Source of the DNA: Anaerolineaceae bacterium
GTDB lineage: Bacteria; Chloroflexota; Anaerolineae; Anaerolineales; Anaerolineaceae
Direction: 5' to 3'
Length of the DNA: 64,000 nt
NCBI GenBank assembly: GCA_030653365.1
Contig: JAURZL010000013.1
Location: 278,473-342,472, forward strand
Both the position numbers and the translations under genes were made by a program. This document shows positions 51,803-60,822 of this stretch, piece after piece; within the stretch, counting starts at the first letter, position 1, and each line of letters begins with the position of its first letter. Below the pieces are notes generated by a model. The model was not told the DNA's origin. It did no database searches and saw nothing but the letters and a program-made list of their open reading frames with translations.

Positions 51803-52024
51803 ATATCCCTCTCTAAAAATTTTTGACAAAGCATTATGAGAAGAATTCTTTATAGCTATTCGGATGATATTGATTTTTGGATACAAATTCCAATATATAT
51901 CCTTAATTATATGAAGAAATGTGAATTAAATATACCTGTCAATTTCCTGAAATATTGATTTAGCAGAAGATAACGAATTCCTTAATTAGTTTTCAATATA
52001 AATGATTAAAATTTGATTAAAACC
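51803..52024. other. Intergenic gap between divergent units
   Basis: About 220 AT-rich bases between the start of the small membrane-protein gene (minus) and the attenuator-leader promoter (plus). I see no gene, hairpin or repeat in it. Any minus-strand promoter is not obvious. Confidence 0.4.
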
Positions 52025-52054
52025 TTGACACGAATTAAAACATTGTGTTAAAAT
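52025..52054 (+). promoter_or_regulatory. Promoter of the attenuated GNAT/MFS operon
   Basis: A perfect TTGACA, an 18-base spacer and TAAAAT (five of six). The predicted RNA start at about 52061 lies just before the leader uORF. Confidence 0.7.
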
Positions 52055-52086
52055 TTTTCTATCATAAAAGAAAGGAAGGCGCTCGA

Positions 52087-52188
52087 ATGAACTACACAAA
52101 CCTCAGCTCTACAATCGTCCGAACCCGCGCAGCAAGTTTCGTTGGCGTTGGTTCCGTTCCTTGTCGTATTGCGCCTGCTAGTCGTTAG
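52087..52188 (+). CDS. 33-residue leader peptide (uORF1) of an attenuator
   Basis: A short frame with a strong AAGGAAGG seven bases before its ATG. The peptide has an Arg-Thr-Arg (+x+) triplet at residues 12-14 and ends PCRIAPASR. The +x+ motif is the known site of macrolide-dependent ribosome stalling in leader peptides. GAACC inside codons 12-13 can pair with GGTTC at 52150-52154. The segment TGG-TT-CCGTT (52149-52158) can instead pair with AACGGCCA (52204-52211) in the terminator arm. A ribosome held at codons 12-14 would favour the second pairing and read-through. The inducing signal is an inference. Confidence 0.7.
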   Translation: MNYTNLSSTIVRTRAASFVGVGSVPCRIAPASR

Positions 52189-52206
52189 CTTTAATTCATA
52201 AATAAC

Positions 52207-52245
52207 GGCCACGGGAGCAAGACAAACCCCGTGGCCTTTTTTTTT
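52207..52245 (+). terminator. Attenuator terminator 1
   Basis: GGCCACGGG and CCCGTGGCC form a 9-bp stem around a 12-base loop and are followed by nine T. It lies 19 bases after the uORF stop and about 160 bases before the first structural gene, so it must attenuate the operon. Confidence 0.9.
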
Positions 52246-52261
52246 CTTTGTATCCTTAGAT

Positions 52262-52300
52262 CAGGTCATGGGTGTCACAACCGATGACCTGTTTTCTTAT
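52262..52300 (+). terminator. Attenuator terminator 2
   Basis: CAGGTCAT and ATGACCTG (52262-52269, 52284-52291) form an 8-bp stem followed by TTTTCTTAT. It comes 17 bases after terminator 1, giving a tandem arrangement. Confidence 0.65.
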
Positions 52301-52311
52301 AGGAGTCGCTG

Positions 52312-52341
52312 ATGAGAAGAAAATTGGAAAATCAAGATTGA
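52312..52341 (+). CDS. Nine-residue mini-ORF (uORF2)
   Basis: ATG with AGGAG six bases upstream, encoding MRRKLENQD and a stop, between the second terminator and the first structural gene. The good ribosome site suggests it is translated. Its Arg-Arg-Lys start is another basic cluster. Function is unknown. Confidence 0.35.
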   Translation: MRRKLENQD

Positions 52342-52404
52342 TCAGGCAAAATGCCTAACGTATTGGAAACGTCAAAAACCGGCTGACTGAAAAGGAGGCC
52401 CACC

Positions 52405-52854
52405 ATGTTGAGTAATATGATGAAAAATAATTCACATCGAGTAGATTATCTGAATTTCAAAGCCGTTGGCATGAATGGTTCGTTTGGTATTTACGTGCGA
52501 GGTTGTTTACAGAATGATCAACCTTACAGTTTGGAAACAAAAAGACGCCTGTTTATTTGTTTAGATTACGTGCGTCGTTACCTGGAAGAAAAAAAGCTCG
52601 TGGCGGTTTATATGGATATTTATGATTTTGAAAAGGCGAAAAACCTGGCCTTTCAGGAACTGGAAGCAGACTTAAAGAAAGGCTTATTCGAAAAGGTTCT
52701 CTTTGCAGATCTTGAAGAATTATTCACAGATTCAGAACTGAATGAAAAAATCATCTCACTATCTGAAAGTGTGGATGGTATTGAATTTTTCGATGTGGAA
52801 GGCAATGTCTTCGAAGCAAAGAGGATTTCTTTAAACCAGATTATTGGTGTTTAG
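52405..52854 (+). CDS. Small resolvase-fold-like protein, catalytic Ser replaced
   Basis: A 149-residue protein. The pattern YVR..(Q)..SLETKRR, then a helix, VAVYMDIYDFEKAKNLAFQELEADLKKGLFEKVLFADLEEL and IISLSESVDGIEFFDVEG follows the N-terminal domain of serine recombinases. The catalytic YxRxS is here YVRGC (Ser to Cys), and the DRLSR arginines are missing, so it is unlikely to cut DNA. It may be a domesticated, regulatory derivative. An AAAGGAGG Shine-Dalgarno precedes the ATG. It is the first gene of the attenuated operon. The similarity is by eye and needs a profile search. Confidence 0.5.
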   Translation: MLSNMMKNNSHRVDYLNFKAVGMNGSFGIYVRGCLQNDQPYSLETKRRLFICLDYVRRYLEEKKLVAVYMDIYDFEKAKNLAFQELEADLKKGLFEKVLFADLEELFTDSELNEKIISLSESVDGIEFFDVEGNVFEAKRISLNQIIGV

Positions 52855-52875
52855 CACTTGAACAAAGGAGGCATG

Positions 52876-53448
52876 ATGATCAATGATAAATTATTTGAAA
52901 GTGAAGATTTTTCTCTTTCCCCAATTGATTTCGAGAAGGACCCCGAAGTTGATTCGAATTATTCCTTGAACTTACGTTATGCACGTTATTGGTGTGAGAG
53001 TTTCACGAAACCCTTATCTAAAAACGAGTTCAAGAAAAAATATGAAAAGATTGAGAAAAAAGTAGATGAAACCAGATGTGTGGTCCACTTTGCTATCAGA
53101 ACGAAAGTGGATCACCATCTGATTGGATTCTTACGAATCCATCTCCTATGGAACCATGCAGTCGGATGGTTGGTTGTGGCTATTGGTAATCCTGATTATT
53201 ATGCAAAAGCAGAACGACAAATCATCCCACTCATTCTGAATTACGCCTTTAAGGAATTGAATTTGTATCGATTGGAAGTGGATTTACCTGAATTTGAAGC
53301 TGAGATTGGCAATATCCTTGAGGAGAATGGTTTCAATCAGGATGCATTGAATCGCGGTGTGATTTATTTTGATCACCGTTATTGGAACGAATACTTGTAC
53401 GGTATCCTCAGACCGGATTGGGAAGCATTGCAGGAGGTGAAGGCATGA
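52876..53448 (+). CDS. GNAT-like protein, probably non-catalytic
   Basis: A 190-residue relative of the next gene: both start MIND, both have 190 residues and both end in a W-rich R-PDWE/KSEWE motif. The GNAT fold is suggested by VVAIGNPDYYAKAERQIIPLILNYAFKELNLYRLEV. The acetyl-CoA loop (Q/R-x-x-G-x-G/A) that should precede that helix is replaced by YYAKAER, so binding of acetyl-CoA is doubtful. AAAGGAGG fits the ATG at 52876 (spacing five); the earlier TTG and ATG are too close or weak. It may be a partner subunit of the active paralogue. Confidence 0.62.
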   Translation: MINDKLFESEDFSLSPIDFEKDPEVDSNYSLNLRYARYWCESFTKPLSKNEFKKKYEKIEKKVDETRCVVHFAIRTKVDHHLIGFLRIHLLWNHAVGWLVVAIGNPDYYAKAERQIIPLILNYAFKELNLYRLEVDLPEFEAEIGNILEENGFNQDALNRGVIYFDHRYWNEYLYGILRPDWEALQEVKA

Positions 53449-54017
53449 TTAATGATGATATTCTGGCAGGTGAGAAGGTCAAACTGGTTCCTTTTGAAGC
53501 AGAGCGAGATTCGAGAATCTTTGCAGGTTGGCGTAATAACAGTGAATATTTACGTTTGATGGATGGCGATGTCGCTCTGCATTTTTCGATTGAAAAAATG
53601 AAAAAGTGGATCGAAGAAAATGAATTATCGGATAAGTTTGCATTTTTTATCATTAAGGCTAAAGATGATGACCAGGTGATTGGAGAGATTGGTTTATCCG
53701 GGTTCAAAGGAAATCATAGCAATGCATTTGTTGGTATATCAATCGGTGAACCGGAAAACTGGGGTAAAGGCTATGGAACTGATGCCATGCGAGTGATTTT
53801 ACGTTATGGTTTCAGCATTCTCAATCTCAATCACATCAGCCTGACAGTTTTTGAATACAATATGCGCGGTGTGCGATCTTATGAAAAAGCTGGCTTTAAA
53901 CACGAAGGGATTCAACGTCAATTTCTCAATCGCGATGGCCGTCGTTGGGATATGTATCGTATGGGAATTCTAAAAAGCGAGTGGGAGGAATTGTACCTGC
54001 CGCCCAGTAGCTCATGA
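53445..54017 (+). CDS. GNAT-family N-acetyltransferase (RimJ/SpeG-like)
   Basis: A 190-residue GNAT of the RimJ/RimL type. The acetyl-CoA site is GEPENWGKGYGTDAMRVIL, and LNLNHISLTVFEYNMRGVRSYEKAGF is the usual motif B region. Substrates in this family include ribosomal protein N-termini, polyamines and antibiotics; the target here is not known. The ATG overlaps the previous stop (ATGA) and has AGGAGG about seven bases upstream. Its place in a leader-attenuated operon with an MFS exporter makes a drug or toxic-amine resistance role plausible. Confidence 0.82.
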   Translation: MINDDILAGEKVKLVPFEAERDSRIFAGWRNNSEYLRLMDGDVALHFSIEKMKKWIEENELSDKFAFFIIKAKDDDQVIGEIGLSGFKGNHSNAFVGISIGEPENWGKGYGTDAMRVILRYGFSILNLNHISLTVFEYNMRGVRSYEKAGFKHEGIQRQFLNRDGRRWDMYRMGILKSEWEELYLPPSSS

Positions 54018-54040
54018 TAGAATTGCCATCAGGAGAATTA

Positions 54041-54658
54041 ATGAATTCAGAAACCATAAAAGCGATCATTTTTGATATGGGCGGAGTCTTTGTCCAAACC
54101 ACCGATAAGAATCCCAGATCAAATTTGGCGAAAAAATATGGTTTGAATGATGAAGAGTTAAGTCTCCTTGTTTTTCAATCGGAGACTGCTCAAAAAGCCA
54201 CAATTGGTGAAATCGATGAAAATGATCATTGGAAATTTATTGGGGATCATTTTGGTTTGAATTCATCGGAATTAGCGAATTTCCAGGAGGATTTTTGGGG
54301 TGGTGATACCCTGGATCAGGAACTCGTTCGTTTTACGAAGACACTCAAAGAAAAATATCAGATTGGTTTATTGTCCAATGCATGGAGTGGAGCACGAGAG
54401 CTCCTCACCAGGAAATTTAGTTTTCTGGATATGTTCCATGTTTCTGTGTTTTCTGCCGAAGTAAAAATGGCAAAACCAGATCCAAAATTCTATATTTGGA
54501 TGTTGAATAAACTTAACGTAAATGCAGAAGAAGCGCTCTTTGTGGATGACTTTATCGAAAACATTACGGCTGCAAAAGAATTAGGAATCAGAACTGTCCA
54601 TTTTAAGAACACAATTGATACAATCAATGAAATTTCCCAAATAATCGATATACACTGA
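54041..54658 (+). CDS. HAD-superfamily hydrolase (YihX-like)
   Basis: A 205-residue HAD phosphatase. Motif I is IFDMGGVF (nucleophile Asp, with Gly in place of the second Asp, as in many FDxGG members), motif II is LLSNAW, motif III Lys is in EVKMAKPDPKFY, and motif IV is ALFVDDFIENI. It is predicted to dephosphorylate a small molecule. AGGAG lies five bases before the ATG at 54041; another ATG at 54014 overlaps the previous gene's stop and is less likely. Confidence 0.85.
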   Translation: MNSETIKAIIFDMGGVFVQTTDKNPRSNLAKKYGLNDEELSLLVFQSETAQKATIGEIDENDHWKFIGDHFGLNSSELANFQEDFWGGDTLDQELVRFTKTLKEKYQIGLLSNAWSGARELLTRKFSFLDMFHVSVFSAEVKMAKPDPKFYIWMLNKLNVNAEEALFVDDFIENITAAKELGIRTVHFKNTIDTINEISQIIDIH

Positions 54659-54660
54659 AT

Positions 54661-55938
54661 ATGACAACATCGATGAATACATGGCACCAGATTAAAGCTT
54701 TTCCAAAATCAGGACAATTATTTTTATTAGCAACCATCATTAATGGCATCATTTTCAGTTCCTGGCAATTATTTTTTAATTTCTTTATTCTGGCAAGGGG
54801 ATTTGAAAAAGATTTTTTGGGTTTGATAAACTCGGTTCCATCAATCGCAGGACTGATCCTGGGCATTCCTATGGGAATGATTTCAGATCGTATTGGTAGA
54901 AAACCAGCCATGCTTATAGGTCTGGCGATGTCAATAACCGGTATGGGCCTGCAATTGTTTGTGCAGTCAAAAGGACTATTGGTCCTGGTAGCATTTATAG
55001 GCGGAGCAGGCAATTCTTTGTACTTCATCAGCCAGGCACCATTTATGATGAAGGTTACCGATACCAACAATCGCGCATTGATGTTCAGCCTTAATTTTGG
55101 ATTAAGTACCCTCGCAGGTGCGTTTGGAAATATTTTCGCGGGTCAAATGCCTGGCTGGTTCGGAAATTTATTGAGCGTCCCGGCAGACAGTGCGCAAGCG
55201 TTTCAATCCGTGTTGTTGGTAAGTGTCGTATTAGGGCTCTTTGCTTTCATCCCCATATTTATCTTGAAGGAGCCAATAAAGGATCAAATTCCCAATCAGG
55301 TCAAGGCAAACCAGTGGAAACAATTGCATCAAACGGTACGTCGAGGTTTTACCTGGAAATTGGTCATTCCGGAAATGTTGCTGGGGTTTGGGGCAGCCAT
55401 CACAATCCCCTATATGAACCTTTTTTTTTCGGAGACATTTCAAGTAAAGAGCAGTGTTCTGGGCATTGTATTCAGTCTCAGCGCATTATTCGTCGGTATT
55501 GGTTCGATCATTGGACCACGACTGGTCCATCACTTCAATAGTAAAATCAAGGTGGTTGTATTATCCCAAGCCAGCAGTTTAATTTTCTTGTTGATTCTCG
55601 GATTTTCACCCTACCTCTGGTTGGCTGTGATAGCGTTCCTGTTCAGAGGTGTGTTGATGAATATGGCCGTACCACTTTACAATGCATTTTGTATGGAAAA
55701 TGTTGCCGATAGTGAACAGGGTGTGGTTAACAGCTTGATCAGTAACTCCTGGACGGCTGGATGGGCGATCGGTCCGTTTCTCTCGGGATTGATCCAGATC
55801 AGATATGGCTTTCAACCCTTATTTTTAACAACCACAGCAATTTATTTTTTCTCCATTCTTTCAACCTGGGTGTTCTTCAGCCGGTATGAAAGAGAAAAAT
55901 TGGAGAAAGATAGAGTTTTTGGCCATGGAACAATTTAA
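54661..55938 (+). CDS. MFS transporter, efflux type
   Basis: A 425-residue protein with 12 hydrophobic segments. Motif A appears as GMISDRIGRKPAM in loop 2-3, and the TM4-5 part has FNFGLSTLAGAFGNIFAGQ. It resembles drug:proton antiporters more than sugar symporters, but substrate is unknown. It begins two bases after the HAD stop without a Shine-Dalgarno, so it probably depends on translational coupling. The operon context (GNATs, attenuator) suggests export of an inhibitory compound. Confidence 0.8.
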   Translation: MTTSMNTWHQIKAFPKSGQLFLLATIINGIIFSSWQLFFNFFILARGFEKDFLGLINSVPSIAGLILGIPMGMISDRIGRKPAMLIGLAMSITGMGLQLFVQSKGLLVLVAFIGGAGNSLYFISQAPFMMKVTDTNNRALMFSLNFGLSTLAGAFGNIFAGQMPGWFGNLLSVPADSAQAFQSVLLVSVVLGLFAFIPIFILKEPIKDQIPNQVKANQWKQLHQTVRRGFTWKLVIPEMLLGFGAAITIPYMNLFFSETFQVKSSVLGIVFSLSALFVGIGSIIGPRLVHHFNSKIKVVVLSQASSLIFLLILGFSPYLWLAVIAFLFRGVLMNMAVPLYNAFCMENVADSEQGVVNSLISNSWTAGWAIGPFLSGLIQIRYGFQPLFLTTTAIYFFSILSTWVFFSRYEREKLEKDRVFGHGTI

Positions 55939-56548
55939 AATTGAAATGAATGAAGAGATTACCTCCGGGCTTATTCGCATCGGGGTGATTTCCGACACGC
56001 ATGTTCCTGACCGGGTTAGTGCGCTTCACCCTGACATCATTCCTTCCTTTAAAGAATTAAATGTCAACATGATCGTTCACGCTGGTGATATCTCTTCACC
56101 TTCTGTAATTCGTGAACTGGAAGAAGTAGCTCCGGTTCATTATGTACAGGGCAATCGGGATTGGTGGCGTTTCAAAGATCTTCCTGCTGAGAAATGGCTC
56201 AATATTAATGAAGTGAGAATCCTGATATCTCATGGCCATGGTCGCTTATCAACTTATCTCTGGGAGAAAATCCCGATTATTTTTTTTGGGTATCGATTTG
56301 AAAGGTTTTATAAAAAATTCTCGAAAGCAATAAATGAGTTTGATATCGTAATATTTGGTCATTCCCATCGGGCTGAAAACAAGTGGGTGGATGGCAAACT
56401 ATTTTTCAATCCTGGATCAGCCAGTGACTTTGGATACTTGAAACAAGGCCCTTCGATTGGATTGATTGAGATATTTCCAGATAGGCAAGTCAGAGCACGA
56501 ATTATCAAATTGGAAGAGAAAAAAATGGCGACAAGGAAGCTGGAGTGA
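55925..56548 (+). CDS. Metallophosphoesterase, YfcE/MJ0936-like
   Basis: A 207-residue calcineurin-like enzyme. Metal-binding motifs are ISDTHVPDR (D-x-H), HAGDIS (GD), QGNRDWW (GN-R-D), SHGHG and GHSHRAENK (GHxH), in the right order. It hydrolyses phosphodiesters of unknown identity. The start is uncertain: ATGs at 55886 and 55946 are also in frame and none has a clear Shine-Dalgarno. The chosen ATG gives a 14-base overlap with the MFS gene. It ends the operon. Confidence 0.8.
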   Translation: MEQFKIEMNEEITSGLIRIGVISDTHVPDRVSALHPDIIPSFKELNVNMIVHAGDISSPSVIRELEEVAPVHYVQGNRDWWRFKDLPAEKWLNINEVRILISHGHGRLSTYLWEKIPIIFFGYRFERFYKKFSKAINEFDIVIFGHSHRAENKWVDGKLFFNPGSASDFGYLKQGPSIGLIEIFPDRQVRARIIKLEEKKMATRKLE

Positions 56549-56635
56549 CAGGTAATTGTGGTTTTTATCGAATAAAAATTTTTAAAAACCAGCAAAATTA
56601 TTAAAACTATTTGAATCCAAATCCAGAATTGCTTC

Positions 56636-56664
56636 TTGACCAGAAGGCTTGCCTTTGCTATAAT
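56636..56664 (+). promoter_or_regulatory. Promoter of rpoB
   Basis: TTGACC, a 17-base spacer and TATAAT, 75 bases before the rpoB ATG. This is a near-consensus sigma-70 promoter, so rpoB is not merely read from upstream. Confidence 0.85.
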
Positions 56665-56739
56665 ATCAGATTGCATTTTACCTTTATAATGGGAGAATTA
56701 TGCGTTCTTCCATTTGGTTGACATCGTCAGGAGAAAAAT

Positions 56740-59700
56740 ATGTCATTTTTGCCAGTAAAGTCTTATGGAAGAATTCCTGCAATTTTTGATCTGCCTCAAT
56801 TAATTAAAGTTCAATTGGAATCGTTTCAACGTCTAAAAGATGATATGCTCGGAGATTTGTTTAATGAAATTTCCCCGATTGAATCTTACAACAAAGGAAT
56901 GAGGTTATATTTTCCAAGTCGTGATCCAGAGTTAAAAGAATGGGAACTCAAATATTGGTTTGAAGCTCCTAAACACACAATTGATGAGTGTGTTGATCGA
57001 GATCTAACATACGCCAGTCCTTTGAAGGTATCTGTTTTATTAGCAGGTCCTGATGTATCTGAACCAATAAAGGAAGAAATTTTCCTTGGAGAATTTCCTG
57101 AAATGACCGAGAAAGGTACCTTCATTATTAATGGTACCGAACGTGTAGTTGTTTCACAGCTAATCCGCTCCCCAGGTGTATATTTTGAAGCACCAGTCGA
57201 TCGAACCACCGGTCACCGTTTAGCAATGGCCAAACTGATCCCGGATCGTGGCGCTTGGATGGAATTTGAGACCCGTAAGAACGATTATCTGATCTTAAAG
57301 TTCAATCGCAAACGAACAGTCCCGATCACAATATTCCTGAGAGCCCTTGCAGCAATCGATGATGGTCTGGTCGATCGCCCGTTGAAACATGGTTCCGACG
57401 AAGAATTAATCGCGCTCTTCCGAGACGTGGATAATGATCCCGATCGAATGTTCATTGCCAACACCATCCGGCAGGAACCTGAATGGGACTTAAGCTCTGG
57501 AATAACCATTGCACAGGCTGCATTGATTGAGTTCTTTAAACGCATGCGCCCCGGTGATCCAGCGACTGTAGAAAACGCTCGCCAATTCCTCGAAGAACAG
57601 ATTGTTGACCAACGTCATTATGATCTGGAACGGGTTGGACGCTACAAACTGAATCAGAAGCTTGACCTGACTGAGCACATCCCGGTTACACATAGAACCG
57701 TGACCGCATGGGATGTTGTTGCCTTGGTCAAACGATTAATTATGATCAATAATAATCAGGCTGACAAAGATGATATCGATCATTTAGGCAACCGCCGTGT
57801 AAAAACTGTTGGTGAGTTAATCCAGAATAAATTAAGGGTTGGATTGCGCCGGATGGAACGCGTTATTAAGGAAAGAATGTCCATTCGTGATCAGGATCAT
57901 GTTACCCCAACCAGCCTGGTAAACATTCGACCAGTCGTGGCTTCCTTACGAGAATTCTTTGGTTCCAGCCAGTTATCCCAATTCATGGATCAAACCAATC
58001 CATTGGCAGAATTACGGCATAAACGGACCCTCTCTGCTTTAGGTCCTGGTGGTTTGCGACGAGAACGTGCAGGCTTCGATGTTCGAGATGTGCATCACTC
58101 TCATTACGGACGTATTTGTCCTATCGAAACACCTGAAGGCCCAAACATTGGTTTGATTGGTCGTATGGCTACATTTGCATTGGTTAATGAATATGGGTTT
58201 ATTGAGACTCCTTATCGACGAGTGATCAAATACCTTGCTAGTGACGATGCACAATTGCTGAATCGTGTTGTAAAAGAAACAATGGCTGACTCAAAAACCG
58301 GTGAAGTGATCGTCAGTGAAGGGAAACGAATCACGAAGGCAATGTTACCCGCAATCAAGAAACTGAACCGAAAGAGTATTCAAGTTGTTCCGTTTGTTTC
58401 AAAGAATGTTGATTATCTTTCAGCTGATGCTGAAGATAAATTCATCATTGCTCAGGCAAATACACCACTTACAGAAAATTTTGAATTTGGTAATGATCGC
58501 ATTTCCAGCAGACATTACTCAGATTTTATTATCTCCACGCCTGACAATATCAATTATATGGATGTTGCTCCTAATCAAGTCGTAGGAATCAGCGCTTCTC
58601 TCATTCCATTCCTAGAGCATGATGATGCAAATCGTGCTTTGATGGGTTCGAACATGATGGCGCAAGCCGTCCCGCTTTTGAGACCTGACATTCCAACGGT
58701 TTCGACGGGGATGGAACGCTTTGCAGCCAAGGACTCCGGCCAGGTGATGGTGGCAGAAGAAGATGGTGATGTAATCTCAGTTACCGGTAAAGAAGTTGTA
58801 GTGCGTGGTGATAGTGGATTAAAACATTATCAACTAAGGAAGTACCAACGCTCTAACCAAAGCACCTGTATCGATCAGCGTCCAGCGGTTGTCAAAGGAC
58901 AACAATTGAAAAAAGGTGATGTATTGGCTGATTCATCTTCTACGGTAAATGGACACCTGGCTTTAGGTCAAAATGCTGTAGTCGCTTTCCTGTCTTGGGA
59001 AGGTGGTAATTTTGAAGATGCCATTTTGATCTCAGAGCGTTTAGTACAGGATGACCGTTTCACCTCTGTTCATATTGAAAAATATGAAGTAGAAGCACGC
59101 GATACAAAATTAGGTCCAGAAGAAATAACACGTGATATCCCCAATGTGGGCGAAGATGCAATTAAAGATCTGGACGAAACCGGAATTATTCGAATAGGTG
59201 CAGAAGTTGGTCCCAATGATATTCTCGTTGGAAAAATTACCCCCAAAGGTGAAAAAGAATTAACACCAGAAGAACGTCTATTAAGGGCAATCTTTGGTGA
59301 AAAATCACGTGATGTAAAAGATACATCTTTACGTATGCCACATGGCGAACGCGGTAAAGTTGTTGATGTAAAAGTATTCACCCGCGAGGAAAATAACGAT
59401 CTTTCCGCTGGTGTTGATATGATGGTACGGGTATCGGTTGCCCAACGCCGAAAAATTACTGCTGGTGACAAAATGGCTGGTCGTCATGGTAATAAAGGTG
59501 TAGTATCACGTCTCATTCCAGTTGAAGATATGCCATTCCTCGAAGATGGTACGCCAGTGGATATTATTCTCAATCCATTAGGTGTTCCTGGTCGTATGAA
59601 TATTGGACAATTGTTAGAGGTTCATTTAGGTTGGGCAGCATTAAGGCTCGGTTTCCGGGCGATTACGCCAGTTTTCGATGGAACGACTGAAAAGGAAATT

Positions 59701-60657
59701 GAAGCAGAACTTGCCCGTGCCTGGATGATGGATCATGCCTGGAATGAAATTGCATCTATTGCATGGGAATGGGTGAGGGATCAGGGTTATTCCAAAGAAA
59801 TGATCCGTGACGATGATGAAGTAAGATTGCTTTACTTCGAACATTGGTTGGGTGATATGGGTTATGATGTTTATCGTTTATCCTCAGATCTCCAGTACGC
59901 AAGACAATCTGTATTGGAAGGCTGGTTACGCGATAAAGGTTATAACCCCGAAGAAATCATTGCGTTTGAATCAGTTGAAACGGTTGGTGAAAAAGTTGCG
60001 AAAATACGCGATACCAACGCTATCAATGCGTGTTTGAAATTATGGCTGGCAGCTGGAGACCAGGATGTCACTGATATAACCGATGAAAATGTACGGGAAA
60101 ACGCAGTAGCTTATATGACTGCCAGTGGAACCCCTATTCCGATTTTTGGGAAAATGCTCCTCAAGGATGGGAAAACTGGCAAACCATTCGATCAACCGGT
60201 GACAGTGGGTGTGATGACGATGTTAAAACTTCACCATCTGGTTGAAGATAAAGTCCATGCCCGATCCACTGGTCCATACAGTCTTGTTACTCAGCAACCT
60301 CTGGGTGGTAAGGCACAATTCGGTGGACAGCGTTTTGGTGAGATGGAAGTTTGGGCGCTTGAAGCTTATGGTGCTGCTTATACCTTACAGGAAATGTTGA
60401 CAGTCAAATCTGATGATGTTCAGGGACGAGTAGCGACCTACGAGGCGATTGTCAAAGGTGATCAAATCGAAGAACCAGGTTTGCCGGCTTCTTTCCGTGT
60501 TTTGGTGAAAGAATTGCAATCCCTGGGTCTTTCAGTGGAAGCTGTGATGGACAATGGTGATAATGTGCGTTTCGGAAAAGATGAAGAACGTGCAAAACCA
60601 CCAAAATTGGAAACCGGTTTATTAGGCCTTGGAGGTGGTCTGGGAGGTCTGGGTTAG
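56740..60657 (+). CDS. rpoB: DNA-directed RNA polymerase subunit beta
   Basis: A 1305-residue beta subunit, longer than minimal Gram-positive forms. The rifampicin pocket is at about 405-445 ([22 protein letters not shown], then LSALGPGG), with the Asp, His and Ser positions of sensitive enzymes intact. Next come [18 protein letters not shown] and, in the C-terminal part, [14 protein letters not shown] and [23 protein letters not shown]. The chain ends in a Gly/Leu-rich tail. An upstream AGGAG lies eight bases before the ATG. Unusually, rpoC does not follow. Confidence 0.98.
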   Translation: MSFLPVKSYGRIPAIFDLPQLIKVQLESFQRLKDDMLGDLFNEISPIESYNKGMRLYFPSRDPELKEWELKYWFEAPKHTIDECVDRDLTYASPLKVSVLLAGPDVSEPIKEEIFLGEFPEMTEKGTFIINGTERVVVSQLIRSPGVYFEAPVDRTTGHRLAMAKLIPDRGAWMEFETRKNDYLILKFNRKRTVPITIFLRALAAIDDGLVDRPLKHGSDEELIALFRDVDNDPDRMFIANTIRQEPEWDLSSGITIAQAALIEFFKRMRPGDPATVENARQFLEEQIVDQRHYDLERVGRYKLNQKLDLTEHIPVTHRTVTAWDVVALVKRLIMINNNQADKDDIDHLGNRRVKTVGELIQNKLRVGLRRMERVIKERMSIRDQDHVTPTSLVNIRPVVASLREFFGSSQLSQFMDQTNPLAELRHKRTLSALGPGGLRRERAGFDVRDVHHSHYGRICPIETPEGPNIGLIGRMATFALVNEYGFIETPYRRVIKYLASDDAQLLNRVVKETMADSKTGEVIVSEGKRITKAMLPAIKKLNRKSIQVVPFVSKNVDYLSADAEDKFIIAQANTPLTENFEFGNDRISSRHYSDFIISTPDNINYMDVAPNQVVGISASLIPFLEHDDANRALMGSNMMAQAVPLLRPDIPTVSTGMERFAAKDSGQVMVAEEDGDVISVTGKEVVVRGDSGLKHYQLRKYQRSNQSTCIDQRPAVVKGQQLKKGDVLADSSSTVNGHLALGQNAVVAFLSWEGGNFEDAILISERLVQDDRFTSVHIEKYEVEARDTKLGPEEITRDIPNVGEDAIKDLDETGIIRIGAEVGPNDILVGKITPKGEKELTPEERLLRAIFGEKSRDVKDTSLRMPHGERGKVVDVKVFTREENNDLSAGVDMMVRVSVAQRRKITAGDKMAGRHGNKGVVSRLIPVEDMPFLEDGTPVDIILNPLGVPGRMNIGQLLEVHLGWAALRLGFRAITPVFDGTTEKEIEAELARAWMMDHAWNEIASIAWEWVRDQGYSKEMIRDDDEVRLLYFEHWLGDMGYDVYRLSSDLQYARQSVLEGWLRDKGYNPEEIIAFESVETVGEKVAKIRDTNAINACLKLWLAAGDQDVTDITDENVRENAVAYMTASGTPIPIFGKMLLKDGKTGKPFDQPVTVGVMTMLKLHHLVEDKVHARSTGPYSLVTQQPLGGKAQFGGQRFGEMEVWALEAYGAAYTLQEMLTVKSDDVQGRVATYEAIVKGDQIEEPGLPASFRVLVKELQSLGLSVEAVMDNGDNVRFGKDEERAKPPKLETGLLGLGGGLGGLG

Positions 60658-60668
60658 GATAGCATTCC

Positions 60669-60697
60669 TTGACTGTGAAAGTCGCCCATGATATAAT
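60669..60697 (+). promoter_or_regulatory. Promoter of the rpsL-rpsG-fusA-tuf operon
   Basis: TTGACT, a 17-base spacer and TATAAT begin 12 bases after the rpoB stop. This strong promoter makes the str operon independent of rpoB; no terminator lies between them. Confidence 0.9.
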
Positions 60698-60822
60698 CTG
60701 CCCTCGTTGCCTATCAGACAATGCTTGTCTGATGAACCGGCGTGTTGTCGAGGCCATCTTCTAGAGCGATGGCCTTAAATATTGAAAAAAAATTTGAGAT
60801 TTTATTTTGGAGGCAAGAGAAC
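60698..60822 (+). promoter_or_regulatory. Structured 5' leader of the str operon
   Basis: ATCAGACAA/TTGTCTGAT (60713-60721, 60725-60733) forms a tight 9-bp hairpin. AGGCCATC/GATGGCCT (60751-60775) forms a second. CCTCG (60702-60706) can pair with CGAGG (60749-60753), enclosing the first and excluding the base of the second. Such alternatives suggest translational or autogenous control, possibly by S12 or S7, but that is inference. The rpsL Shine-Dalgarno lies downstream of the stems. Confidence 0.5.

Noticed and set aside
52087..52188. uORF1 as a conventional small protein gene
   Set aside because: It is followed at once by a strong terminator and lies between promoter and operon, so a leader-peptide role explains it better.
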